Source of the DNA: JANQLU01 sp964434955
GTDB taxonomy: Bacteria; Planctomycetota; Planctomycetia; Pirellulales; Pirellulaceae
Direction of reading: 5' to 3'
DNA length: 16,240 bases
Assembly: GCA_964434955.1 (NCBI GenBank)
Contig: CAYSXI010000121.1
Location: forward strand, 1-16,240
Both the position numbers and the translations under genes were made by a program. A model generated the notes under the pieces. The model saw nothing but the letters and a program-made list of their open reading frames with translations, searched no databases and had not been told where the DNA came from. Positions 1-6,153 of this stretch are shown here, in pieces (the first letter of the stretch is position 1; each line of letters opens with the position of its first letter).

Positions 1-1
1 G

Positions 2-142
2 GTCGATGACATCCAAGCGGCAGTCAAGGCAGCGACCGAGGCCGGTGCTGAAGTCGCGATGCAGCCAATGCAGATTCCTGAGCACGGTCAGTTTGCGATC
101 GTAATCCACGGTGGAATTGATTGTGGTTTTTGGCAAAACTGA
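2..142 (+). CDS. VOC (glyoxalase/bleomycin-resistance fold) protein, C-terminal fragment
   Basis: The gene starts before the window, and only the last 46 codons are visible. The reading begins VDDIQAAVKAATEAGAEVAM and ends with FWQN before a TGA. This is the usual last beta-alpha-beta module of a VOC domain: a 'DD(V/I)..A...A...GA.V' helix region, then a proline-rich turn (PMQIPEHGQFAIV), then a strand ending in 'G.(F/W)Q'. VOC proteins bind a metal ion and act as lyases, dioxygenases or drug-sequestering proteins. Which of these applies cannot be told from the tail. Two further VOC genes lie downstream (4091-4852 and 8405-9055), so this is one of three in the window. Confidence 0.75.
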   Translation, partial: VDDIQAAVKAATEAGAEVAMQPMQIPEHGQFAIVIHGGIDCGFWQN

Positions 143-200
143 CCGGCCTTTGACTTGAGCGCCATGTTCACTTGATGAAGTTCGTTTCTCAGCCGGTTAT

Positions 201-231
201 CCCTCGAACCGTAGGACGAGCGGTCCGAGGG
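201..231 (+). repeat. REP-like imperfect hairpin with GTAG core
   Basis: CCCTCG (201-206) pairs with CGAGGG (226-231), and ACCG (208-211) pairs with CGGT (221-224), with one A/C mismatch between them and a 9-nt loop. Inside lies GTAGGACGAGCGGTCC, in which a GTAG word precedes the dyad GGAC-GAGCG-GTCC. Bacterial REP elements mobilised by TnpA-REP (RAYT) proteins typically have a GTAG tetranucleotide before a palindrome. A second GTAGG lies about 26 bp downstream (near 235). Only one copy of the full motif occurs in the window, so its repeat status is inferred. Confidence 0.35.
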
Positions 232-304
232 CGTCGGAATGTAGGCCGTTCCACGTGTCGTTTTCGTGTTTTGCTTTTCGTGTTTGTTTACCAGTCACGC
301 TCGG

Positions 305-994
305 ATGTTCGCCTGCCCAACTTGCGAAAATCAGACCACAGAAACGGTCCTGTATGGCCAGCGTGTTTCGAGGTGCGAAACCTGCTCAGGGACCTGGTTT
401 GAGCGGAAACAGTTTGTCAGGGCATTGAAAAAGGCGCCACCTGATCCAACCTGCGAGGCATATGAGTCCGTCCAAGTCGCCTGTCCGCAATGCGACGTCG
501 AAATCCCTGCGTCGGCCTACGGATATGATTCTGGAATTGCGATAAATAAATGCAAACGGTGCGGAGGAGTTTGGCTGCGCGACGGACAGCTTCAGCAGAT
601 TTCCGCTTATCGTAAATCCAATACGTCCTTTGATGCTTTGGCCGCCGCATATTCGGAAGAGTTTGCACGAGACAACCGTTGGCGGCGGATCCAGGCAATC
701 ATTAAGTCCCGGATCTTGTCCGGTTTTGTTTTTGTTTCGTTGCTCCTAGTCGTCTATCTTTTCGGTTCGGGGTGGGGGTCGGTGTTTTCTTGCGTCAGAG
801 GATTGATTGTTCCGGTCGCCTTTATTTGGTTTGCCGATGCAATGGGAAAAGTCACGGGAGTCCGGATGGGATTGATTCGGCCAGGAATTTCTCACGAAAC
901 GCCTGGGATCGTGGTCGCAATTGGGGGGTGGGTCGTGCTGATTGTTTTTTCGATCGTTGTCCTAAGGAGTCTTTTTTATTGGCAGAGCGTTTAG
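305..994 (+). CDS. Double TFIIB-type zinc-ribbon membrane protein
   Basis: A 229-residue protein with two zinc ribbons of the zf-TFIIB (PF13453) type, followed by a membrane region. Ribbon 1 uses C4/C7 and C24/C27, followed by SGTWF. Ribbon 2 uses C60/C63 and C83/C86, followed by GGVWL, the typical 'C..CgGvWld' ending. Hydrophobic segments lie at about 138-154, 160-178 and 201-220. I chose the ATG at 305 because the first ribbon begins at once (MFACPTC); a start at 266 would add 13 unlikely residues. Zinc ribbons fused to membrane helices are common in planctomycetes, but their function is unknown. The ribbons should face the cytoplasm. It has no obvious partner: the next gene is 116 bp away. 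Confidence 0.8.
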   Translation: MFACPTCENQTTETVLYGQRVSRCETCSGTWFERKQFVRALKKAPPDPTCEAYESVQVACPQCDVEIPASAYGYDSGIAINKCKRCGGVWLRDGQLQQISAYRKSNTSFDALAAAYSEEFARDNRWRRIQAIIKSRILSGFVFVSLLLVVYLFGSGWGSVFSCVRGLIVPVAFIWFADAMGKVTGVRMGLIRPGISHETPGIVVAIGGWVVLIVFSIVVLRSLFYWQSV

Positions 995-1110
995 CGATGC
1001 AATGTTCTTCGCGGACTGGCAATTGCAAGATAACAACGACAAGGGTTTTCGGGCCGTTAAGTGTTCGGCATTGTTTTCAGGCGATTGAGATCTTGATTTA
1101 AAGGTTCGAA

Positions 1111-1548
1111 ATGGGATCCGATTCTTTTAGCGATAGCGGTTCTCAAATTCCGCCACAAATCGAAACGAAGCTGATAAAGCAGGGTTGGCATCCCGAATGG
1201 GATTACGATGTCGATTCGTGTGAGCGGAAACTCAATAAAAACGGAATTCAGCTGGTTGATGCAGCCCGGTTTTTCCTGGAGAAGTTTGGTGGGCTAAGTA
1301 TCTTGGGCTCGGCTTCCTGTCGTCGTTATTACTTGAATCCCATCCGAGTGTTGCGATACGTCCCTGCCGAAAAAATCTTGGCCTATGAGACCGAAATCCA
1401 ACAGCCTTTTTCGCCAATTGGGGAAGTGGATGGCGGCCAAATGGATATCTTGCTGGATGCTGAGCAGGGATTTTATTTGGTTCGCGATGATACTGTCGTC
1501 AAAGTCGCCAACTCGTATGGATCCGCGCTCCAATATTTTCTTAAATGA
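1111..1548 (+). CDS. SUKH-3 (SMI1/KNR4 superfamily) immunity-like protein
   Basis: A 145-residue soluble protein matching the SUKH-3 pattern (PF14433). It has an N-terminal 'GW.P' (residues 25-28), an 'AA.FFLEKFGGL' block (51-62), an 'SPIGE' turn (101-105), a beta strand with acidic residues and a final 'S.GSALQYFL' helix. SUKH proteins are known mainly as immunity proteins against polymorphic toxins, often nucleases, carried at the C-termini of secreted effectors. No toxin gene is adjacent: upstream is a zinc-ribbon membrane protein and downstream a putative lipoprotein. It therefore appears to be an orphan immunity gene. Orphan SUKH genes are common in toxin-immunity arrays and as mobile cassettes. 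The family call is strong; the immunity role here is inferred. Confidence 0.82.
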   Translation: MGSDSFSDSGSQIPPQIETKLIKQGWHPEWDYDVDSCERKLNKNGIQLVDAARFFLEKFGGLSILGSASCRRYYLNPIRVLRYVPAEKILAYETEIQQPFSPIGEVDGGQMDILLDAEQGFYLVRDDTVVKVANSYGSALQYFLK

Positions 1549-1576
1549 TGACCCATTTTCAATGTTCATGTTTTTA

Positions 1577-1593
1577 GTGGCGACGGTCGCCAC
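1577..1593. promoter_or_regulatory. Perfect 8-bp dyad GTGGCGAC-G-GTCGCCAC
   Basis: Two perfectly complementary 8-bp arms (1577-1584 and 1586-1593) flank a single central base, 28 bp after the SUKH-3 stop. The one-base centre makes an RNA hairpin terminator unlikely, and no T tract follows. It looks more like a protein-binding dyad. The half GTGGCGACCGT recurs once, near 3401-3411, in another gene-free stretch. Confidence 0.35.
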
Positions 1594-1722
1594 CCGCATT
1601 CGATGAAAGTTAGAAGTATTGGAACTGATTGGCGTGTCGGTGCGTCCGAATTCAGACGGGCGTTCTGTCGATGTTGAAGGCGCCCGCGTCTGAGATGAGA
1701 AACTTGATTAGTTGGAGTTGGC

Positions 1723-2109
1723 ATGTTCCGCATTGCTGTGTTTGTTGGGGCGATATGTACGATCTGTGCGTTGGGGTGTGAGGGCAATCTTCCAGCCGTT
1801 TCAGAGAAGAAGAGTGACGTAACGCGAACAGGCGCCCATTCAAAAGACAAAGATGCGGACCGGGCCGAAGCGGAAGCGTTTTTGCTCGATCTCAAGAAAG
1901 TTCAAACGGCTCAAGAAGAGAAATATCACTTGGAGAAGTTTGGGCAGTGGCTACGAGCGTCGGGCTACAAAATTCGTGTCGAAAAGGACGGCAGCTCATA
2001 TCGACTTGATTGCCCGTACTTCCCTCCGGTTACGCCATGGGCGGACCATGAGTTCCTGGACGCGAAGAATCTTGAGCTGTTGCCCTTGCTGGAGACTGAT
2101 GGGCAATAG
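1723..2109 (+). CDS. Hypothetical lipoprotein
   Basis: A 128-residue protein with a hydrophobic leader (residues 1-18) and a possible lipobox ALG-C19, then a lysine- and glutamate-rich, probably helical stretch (about 28-65) and a short C-terminal domain with Y, C and proline-rich residues (about 80-115). The lipobox is imperfect (Ala at -3, Leu at -2), so an ordinary signal peptide is possible. It would be anchored to a membrane facing the periplasm. I do not recognise a family. Start is the ATG at 1723, with TTGGAG a few bases upstream (about 1710-1717). Its stop overlaps a short downstream frame that I do not regard as a gene. Confidence 0.6.
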   Translation: MFRIAVFVGAICTICALGCEGNLPAVSEKKSDVTRTGAHSKDKDADRAEAEAFLLDLKKVQTAQEEKYHLEKFGQWLRASGYKIRVEKDGSSYRLDCPYFPPVTPWADHEFLDAKNLELLPLLETDGQ

Positions 2110-2478
2110 CAGGCGCCCCGTACCCGGCGTTTCGCATCGAAACGTGATCGTTCGATTGAATTCGATGGAGATGGTCTGGCAGGCTGCGACTACCCAGCAT
2201 GGTTTCGACCGCCTTGCGGATTTGGGAACCAAGTCGCTTGACTCTTAGCTGCTTCGTATTTGAGCAGTCAGAAAACGAGGAAACTTCGTTTTGGATTTCC
2301 TCATAGGCAATTTCGTTTTGCTGGCCCGCCAGTCGTTCTTGGATGACGATTAGTATGGTTTTGGTGTTGCAGACATGGAAACCATCGGCAGTTAAGATGC
2401 ATGGCTGAAAGCGGTATTTAAGTTGGCCAGCAAGTGGCCTTGGTTTTTCTTTTTCTTTCGTGGGCCGCCACCTGCCAT
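2030..2478 (-). pseudogene. Possible frameshifted or decayed minus-strand gene with winged-helix-like sequence
   Basis: The minus strand has one frame free of stops from about 2550 down to the TAA at 2030-2032, covering a stretch of over 300 bp where the plus strand has no gene. It reads as protein-like sequence, including TADGFHVCNTK, NEIAYEEIQNEV and a following KQLRVKRLGSQIRKAVETML. That order (YEE.. helix, then LR...L...IRK..E) resembles the recognition part of an OmpR-type winged helix, a tentative reading. It lacks its own start. An ATG at 2478 (minus) opens MAGGGPRKKKK in the neighbouring frame and would join the long frame by a -1 shift at an A-rich run (about 2440-2455). The ends overlap plus-strand genes, so part may be antisense shadow. 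Confidence 0.33.
2128..2144. other. Perfect inverted repeat CGTTTCG-CAT-CGAAACG
   Basis: Seven-base arms with a 3-nt loop lie 18 bp after the stop of the lipoprotein gene ending at 2109. No T run follows, so it is not a classical intrinsic terminator. It could still end or stabilise the transcript, or be a binding dyad. It lies inside the stop-free minus-strand frame described at 2030-2478. Confidence 0.35.
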
Positions 2479-3043
2479 GAGTCCAGAGCTTAAGCTTGCC
2501 TTGCTGGTTGGACCGGTTTGTTCTCTCGTGTTTTTTACGCCGGTTTGGGGTCCCTGGCTATTCTTTCGCCCAGCGCCTCCTCGACTGAAGAGGCTTCCGT
2601 GGCGATGCCGTATCACCGATGTTTTGGCCCTCGCAATTTGGATTGGCGTCTCCAGTTCCATCATTGCCGGTTTCACGAATCTCAGTCAGTTGGAACAAGC
2701 AATTTCCGTTTTGCTCGTTTCGTTTGTCTTGGTTCTGGCTTGGATGTTGTCGGTGCACAGCAACAGCAAGTTCGGCATCGAAAGCGCGGGCCCCGTGTTG
2801 GTAATGCATCTTTTCTTTTTTCCGGTGGCAACACTTGGACTGGGGTACCTGATTGAGTTCGCAATCGTTGTGGTTGTGGGATTGATTGCTTTGCTCGAGA
2901 AACCCTGGGGGCCGCAAGCGTCGGCCTTCTATATGTTGTTTATCGCCTTGATTATTCCGACGGCAGTTTCACTCTTGCTGATTCACTTGCTATTTCGGCG
3001 GACGATCGCCAAACGTTCCGCAGAGTCGTTTGATTTGGCGTGA
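2477..3043 (+). CDS. Hypothetical multi-pass membrane protein
   Basis: A 188-residue, very hydrophobic protein with about five to six membrane segments (about 6-30, 46-66, 75-93, 105-138, possibly two helices, and 150-173) and a basic cytoplasmic tail (FRRTIAKR). No conserved catalytic motif is visible and I do not recognise the family. A TTG at 2423 in frame would add 18 residues including a run of phenylalanines; I prefer the ATG at 2477 (MSPELK), which gives a normal N-terminus. Neither start has a clear ribosome-binding site. The 3' end faces a minus-strand lipoprotein gene across a 123-bp gap with a hairpin. Confidence 0.65.
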   Translation: MSPELKLALLVGPVCSLVFFTPVWGPWLFFRPAPPRLKRLPWRCRITDVLALAIWIGVSSSIIAGFTNLSQLEQAISVLLVSFVLVLAWMLSVHSNSKFGIESAGPVLVMHLFFFPVATLGLGYLIEFAIVVVVGLIALLEKPWGPQASAFYMLFIALIIPTAVSLLLIHLLFRRTIAKRSAESFDLA

Positions 3044-3067
3044 AAGAAGCGGCAACACGTTTTTGTC

Positions 3068-3092
3068 GGCCGAAGGTTACGAAGGTTCGGCC
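3068..3092. terminator. Hairpin GGCCGAA/TTCGGCC between convergent genes
   Basis: Perfect 7-bp arms (3068-3074 and 3086-3092) enclose an 11-nt loop (GGTTACGAAGG). It lies between the 3' ends of the plus-strand gene ending at 3043 and the minus-strand gene ending at 3167. That position suits a bidirectional terminator, but neither strand has a T run directly after the stem, so the function is inferred from position and symmetry. Confidence 0.4.
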
Positions 3093-3166
3093 CTAACGAG
3101 AATTCATTCTGGTCGCGATCGCATGGCGCGACTCTCGATCAAACGTGTGTCGTGATGGCGTCGAGA

Positions 3167-3346
3167 CTATAAATCGCCGTACAGGGCGTCTTCTTCCAGA
3201 TCGCGAAACGGATTGTCGGCGTTGTGTTTTTTTGTCGGGTCGTGGCGTGGATGCGAAAGATCTCCCTTGAAGAGATCGCGCAAGCCGCAGCCGCTGGCGC
3301 TTGAAAGCAGCATGAGAACAAGAAGAATGGTGGCGATTCGGCGCAT
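3167..3346 (-). CDS. Small lipoprotein
   Basis: A 59-residue protein on the minus strand. It has a basic start (MRR), a hydrophobic leader (about 4-16) and a lipobox ASG-C20, followed by a charged tail rich in D, H, K and E that ends EEDALYGDL. A longer frame begins at 3553, but the signal peptide starts at the ATG at 3346, and the upstream 69 codons look non-coding. It should be secreted and lipid-anchored. Small lipoproteins with short acidic tails are frequent in planctomycetes and mostly uncharacterised. It is one of only two well-supported minus-strand genes in the window, converging on the membrane protein gene upstream. Confidence 0.65.
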   Translation of the reverse strand: MRRIATILLVLMLLSSASGCGLRDLFKGDLSHPRHDPTKKHNADNPFRDLEEDALYGDL

Positions 3347-3742
3347 GTTCGTGCTCGGCGATTTGTGTAGGGTTGCACTTGCTGTTATCGGCAGCACTGG
3401 TGGCGACCGTGAGTGAAACTGGGCGTTCGGCGGTGTTGAGCGGGAGCCGGAGTTGGCTTGCGGCGGAAATGGACAGAAACGAACGGAGTGAGGAAAGCTA
3501 GCGAGCAAGGGATGATATCGGCGACTGCTGGTTTTGTCCCCGTATAACTCCATGGGTTTCCAAATTGTGCTGGTTCCCTCCGTCGTTTCGCTGCCTTTCT
3601 CAATGCAAATACGACGTGAACGCAGCGGCTATAATGTTAGGCCGCGTGAATTCCGCATTGATTGGGCTTGTTATTGCTAGTCGATGGTCACGTTTGAGCG
3701 GATTCATGTTTTGGAAAGTCGACTCGTCCGAGGTGGATAAAA
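3347..3742. other. Gene-free region, about 395 bp
   Basis: It lies between the divergent starts of the minus-strand lipoprotein (3346) and the plus-strand gene at 3743. Short frames here have no protein-like features. It holds a consensus TATAAT (3630-3635) flanked by a small inverted repeat, one copy of GTGGCGACCGT (about 3401-3411), and TTAGGCCGCGT (3637-3647), which recurs at 14368-14378. Probably a two-way promoter region. Confidence 0.45.
3625..3645 (+). promoter_or_regulatory. Consensus -10 box inside an inverted repeat
   Basis: TATAAT at 3630-3635 is a perfect sigma-70 -10 hexamer, flanked by GCGGC (3625-3629) and GCCGC (3641-3645). No good -35 is seen at 16-18 bp. It would start transcription near 3642, about 100 nt before the ATG at 3743. 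The flanking repeat could be an operator over the promoter. Confidence 0.35.
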
Positions 3743-3958
3743 ATGGCTGATAATTGGTGGCTCGATGAAAAGACGCCGCGGGACCGCGCAATCCAGCGAA
3801 TGTGGCAGGGAGGCACGTTTTTGGTGATTGGGTTGATCGTCACCGCGACGACGCGTTTCGCTTGTGGATTTGTCGTCATCTGGACCATCGCGATCGCCGT
3901 CATCGGGTTGTTTTGGTTGCTCGTTGGGCTTATCACTTTTCTGACCGGATACGAGTAA
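3743..3958 (+). CDS. Small two-helix membrane protein
   Basis: A 71-residue protein with a polar, tryptophan-containing N-terminus (ADNWWLDEKTPRDRAIQRMW) followed by two hydrophobic segments (about 23-36 and 42-67). It starts at the ATG at 3743, preceded by GAGGTGG about 7 bases upstream, a plausible ribosome-binding site. A charged amphipathic front and a short hairpin of helices suggest an inner-membrane protein with the N-terminus in the cytoplasm. No family is recognised. It is followed by 130 bp of pyrimidine-rich sequence before the VOC gene. Confidence 0.6.
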   Translation: MADNWWLDEKTPRDRAIQRMWQGGTFLVIGLIVTATTRFACGFVVIWTIAIAVIGLFWLLVGLITFLTGYE

Positions 3959-4090
3959 CTGGCTCGAGAGGGCCAATTCCCCTGTGAGGACAATTGTTGG
4001 CGCGGATGCGTTTCCGTTCCTTCCCTTGTTTTCGTTTTTTCCGTTTCGTCGGTCGGGCCAAACAGCAGCCAATTTATTGAGAGAGTGATG

Positions 4091-4852
4091 ATGCAAAATC
4101 CGTTTATTCAAAAAGCTGGAGGTGTGTTGAGCGCCGATATTGCGGTTTCCGAACACGAAAAGGAGTTGGACTTTTATTCAAAGATATTGACCACGGGGAG
4201 CGATCCGCTGTGGCGCGAAGATTTGCTGAACAACTTGGGCCTCCCAATTATCGGGCTTGGAAAACGGACTCCCGAGTACGCGAAAATTCCGACGACTTGG
4301 ATGCCGCATATTCTGGTTGCGGATGTGTTGCAAAGTGTCGCAGTCGCGATTGAGAACGGCGCTGAGGTGATCATGCAATCGGAAGCCGGCGAGCCCGAAG
4401 CGCAGTGGGCGGCGTTGGTCGACCCCCTGGGGGCGGCATTTGGAATCATTCCGATCCCGCATGACGAAACCTATGAGAAGCATCGCGAGGATCGTTTGGG
4501 GCGAATCGTTGGGTTGTCGCTACACACTTCAAATGTTGTGGCAAGCAAGGATTTCTATTCGAAAGTCATCGGATGGAGTGCCGGGCCGAGAGGTGATGGT
4601 GCCCAGATCGAGCAAGGATATGCGATGCATATTGACGAGGGGAATTCAGCCGCTGACATTTATCAAGCGAAAGAAGACGAAAATGAACTCTCGAATGTTT
4701 GGCTTATTCATTTGCCCGTAGACGACATCGATGAGAGCCTTCGCCGTGTCAAGGAACTTGGTGGGGAGATCGTTTCGGAATGCACGAAGACGCGACGATC
4801 GATCGTACGTGATCCGGAGGGCGTCTTGTTCTCGCTCGAAGCCTCGGAATGA
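4091..4852 (+). CDS. Two-domain VOC family protein
   Basis: A 253-residue protein made of two VOC modules in tandem (about 12-123 and 138-251). Each module shows beta-alpha-beta-beta-beta hallmarks: 'DIAVSEHEKELDFYSKIL' and 'GLSLHTSNVVASKDFYSKVI' at the module starts, then 'A..IENGAEVI' and 'RRVKELGGEIV', and the closing 'DPLGAAFGI' and 'DPEGVLFSL'. Family members include glyoxalase-like enzymes, extradiol dioxygenases and bleomycin or fosfomycin resistance proteins. GTG 4085, ATG 4088 and ATG 4091 are all in frame; GAGAG at 4080-4084 best fits ATG 4091. The 3' flank carries an attC-like half-site (4856-4879), which hints that the gene may once have been a mobile cassette. Confidence 0.85.
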   Translation: MQNPFIQKAGGVLSADIAVSEHEKELDFYSKILTTGSDPLWREDLLNNLGLPIIGLGKRTPEYAKIPTTWMPHILVADVLQSVAVAIENGAEVIMQSEAGEPEAQWAALVDPLGAAFGIIPIPHDETYEKHREDRLGRIVGLSLHTSNVVASKDFYSKVIGWSAGPRGDGAQIEQGYAMHIDEGNSAADIYQAKEDENELSNVWLIHLPVDDIDESLRRVKELGGEIVSECTKTRRSIVRDPEGVLFSLEASE

Positions 4853-4855
4853 GCG

Positions 4856-4879
4856 GCCTAATAACAAGCGTTTGCACGG
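4856..4879 (+). other. attC-like 5' half-site (possible integron remnant)
   Basis: GGCCTAATAACAAGCGTTTGCACGG lies right after the VOC stop codon. It resembles the R''/L'' half of many chromosomal-integron attC sites, where a CCTAAC-AAGCG-TTGCAC-CGG order follows a cassette gene. The matching 3' half (a GTTRRRY core paired with it before the next gene) was not found, and the first core is interrupted (CCTAATAAC). I treat it as a possible remnant only. Confidence 0.25.
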
Positions 4880-4899
4880 AAGATTGTAGCCTCTAGAAT
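4872..4899 (+). promoter_or_regulatory. Candidate sigma-70 promoter TTGCAC-16-TAGAAT
   Basis: A -35 like TTGCAC (4872-4877) and a -10 like TAGAAT (4894-4899) are separated by 16 bp. Transcription would begin near 4906 and give a leader of about 170 nt for the membrane protein at 5077. The -35 overlaps the attC-like half-site. Confidence 0.35.
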
Positions 4900-5076
4900 A
4901 TGGGTCGCACCTTCCTGGTCATCTTGATTTAGGTAGGGATGAATTTGGAGCGCGAGAGCGTACTTGGCGGCCCTTTGCTGGGCGGCGGCTTTCGTTGACC
5001 GGCCCGATTCTTGGGGCGCGTTTACTGGCCGGCCTCGGCTTGTTGGAATTATTGGGACTTAACTGAGGACGAACCC

Positions 5077-5448
5077 TTGAATGACGAAAAGCCGTCTCGG
5101 CACCCCTATTCTTTCTTGATGTTGATTGTTACCTGGGCCTCTGCGGTGGTATGTGGAATAGCTGGGACTTGCTTGATCCTGTTTGCCGCGATGCAGGGCG
5201 AGAGAGTTCCAAAGGCCGGACTGATTTATGCGCCGGTTGTCTTTGGTGGGCTGGGTTATTTAACGTCGCTTGCGTTTTTATTCCTTTTCGCGCCGACGAA
5301 ATATTTGGAAAGTGAATCAGGACAAAAATGGATGGACCGGGTTGGAACTTCCTCGATTCTGTCGGCACGTATCGTCTGCGGAATACTAGCGGCCATCGTG
5401 ACCGGGATATTCATTGCCGTGTTGGTTGCCTTCTTGAACGAGCGCTAA
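5077..5448 (+). CDS. Hypothetical three-helix membrane protein
   Basis: A 123-residue protein with a charged N-terminus (MNDEKPSRHP) and three hydrophobic segments (about 11-37, 46-72 and 94-119), ending NER. I chose the TTG at 5077 because TGAGGA (5064-5069) sits 7 bases upstream, the best ribosome-binding site in this part of the window. The upstream TTG at 5011 would add 22 residues with no such site. No catalytic or binding motif is seen and no family is recognised. The gene is preceded by a 224-bp gap with a promoter-like pair and followed by the cupin gene 92 bp away. Confidence 0.6.
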   Translation: MNDEKPSRHPYSFLMLIVTWASAVVCGIAGTCLILFAAMQGERVPKAGLIYAPVVFGGLGYLTSLAFLFLFAPTKYLESESGQKWMDRVGTSSILSARIVCGILAAIVTGIFIAVLVAFLNER

Positions 5449-5540
5449 ATCTTTGAGCAATGATTGGACGACAAGTCGATCGGGGGAAGCAAGCCATTTG
5501 CGGATTGATTGTTTGCACGAGTTGATTGTTGGACGGAAGA

Positions 5541-5978
5541 ATGAAACAAAAAATTACGCTCGTGCGGAATGGCCAGGGCAAAGACTTCGATTATTCGCAG
5601 GATCATTGTTTCGTGAAATTGCCCTCATCGGACACGGGCGGCGCGTTAACGATGGTCGAAGACCAGCTTAAGCCAGGGTTTCGTTTGCCCCGTCATCACC
5701 ACAAGCGAATGACGGAAGTGTTTTATGTTCTTGAGGGGCAAATTGACTTCGTGCTAGACGATCAAACGATCACGCTGAATGCGGGGGACACGCTCACGAT
5801 TCCACCCAATGTTTGGCATGCAGCGGAGTCAACCGCGGGTGGACGAATGTTGACCTTTTTCAATAACGGACGTTTCGATGAGTATTTGTCGGAGCTGGGA
5901 GCGTTGAGTGACTCGCAATTTCAAGACCAGGCATTAATGAATTCGTTGGCGGAAAAGTACGATATCTTTGAGGCTTGA
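5541..5978 (+). CDS. Cupin domain protein
   Basis: A 145-residue single-domain cupin. Motif 1 is complete, G46-x5-H52-x-H54-x4-E59-x6-G66. Motif 2 follows as G82-x5-P88-x-N90-x2-H93. H52, H54, E59 and H93 are the expected metal ligands, so the protein should bind Fe, Mn or Zn. Small cupins act as dioxygenases, isomerases or sugar-binding proteins; the substrate cannot be read from sequence. The C-terminus carries a helical tail (about 113-145) seen in quercetinase-like and related small cupins. Start is ATG 5541, with GGACGGAAG close upstream; the in-frame TTG at 5526 is less likely. It is soluble and cytoplasmic. Confidence 0.85.
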   Translation: MKQKITLVRNGQGKDFDYSQDHCFVKLPSSDTGGALTMVEDQLKPGFRLPRHHHKRMTEVFYVLEGQIDFVLDDQTITLNAGDTLTIPPNVWHAAESTAGGRMLTFFNNGRFDEYLSELGALSDSQFQDQALMNSLAEKYDIFEA

Positions 5979-6050
5979 GCTCGAGCCCAATAAGTCCTGG
6001 AGTCCGCCCGCATGGATGACCGCGTCAATTGAAACAGCGCGTTTTGTTGG

Positions 6051-6112
6051 CGCGTGCTCGCCGCGGTATGATGGCATTGTTATTGGGGGCAGGCCAGTGC
6101 CGTGAGCACGCG
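6051..6112 (+). ncRNA. Candidate structured element with nested stems
   Basis: The outer stem pairs CGCGTGCTC (6051-6059) with GAGCACGCG (6104-6112), 9 perfect base pairs. The inner stem pairs GGCATTG (6073-6079) with CAGTGCC (6095-6101), 7 pairs with one G-U. A 13-nt one-sided bulge separates the stems on the left strand against 2 nt on the right, and the loop is 15 nt. It lies in the gap between the cupin and DUF1428 genes, 42 bp before the latter's ATG. It may be a leader RNA, a terminator without a U tail, or a folded recombination-type site. No known family is recognised. Confidence 0.35.
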
Positions 6113-6153
6113 GCTTGTCGGTACATAGTGAATTCAAGCATGGGTGGTCGGGA

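Noticed and set aside
1088..1099. ATCTTGATTTA repeated near 4920
   Set aside because: An 11-base AT-rich match in two gaps with no shared flank; likely chance.
2099..2248. Plus-strand frame of 49 codons overlapping the stop of the lipoprotein
   Set aside because: No ribosome-binding site or recognised motif; the minus-strand frame across the same bases looks more protein-like.
3704..4156. Minus-strand open frame of 150 codons
   Set aside because: It is antisense to the small membrane protein and the start of the VOC gene; low-complexity D/N/R-rich reading without features.
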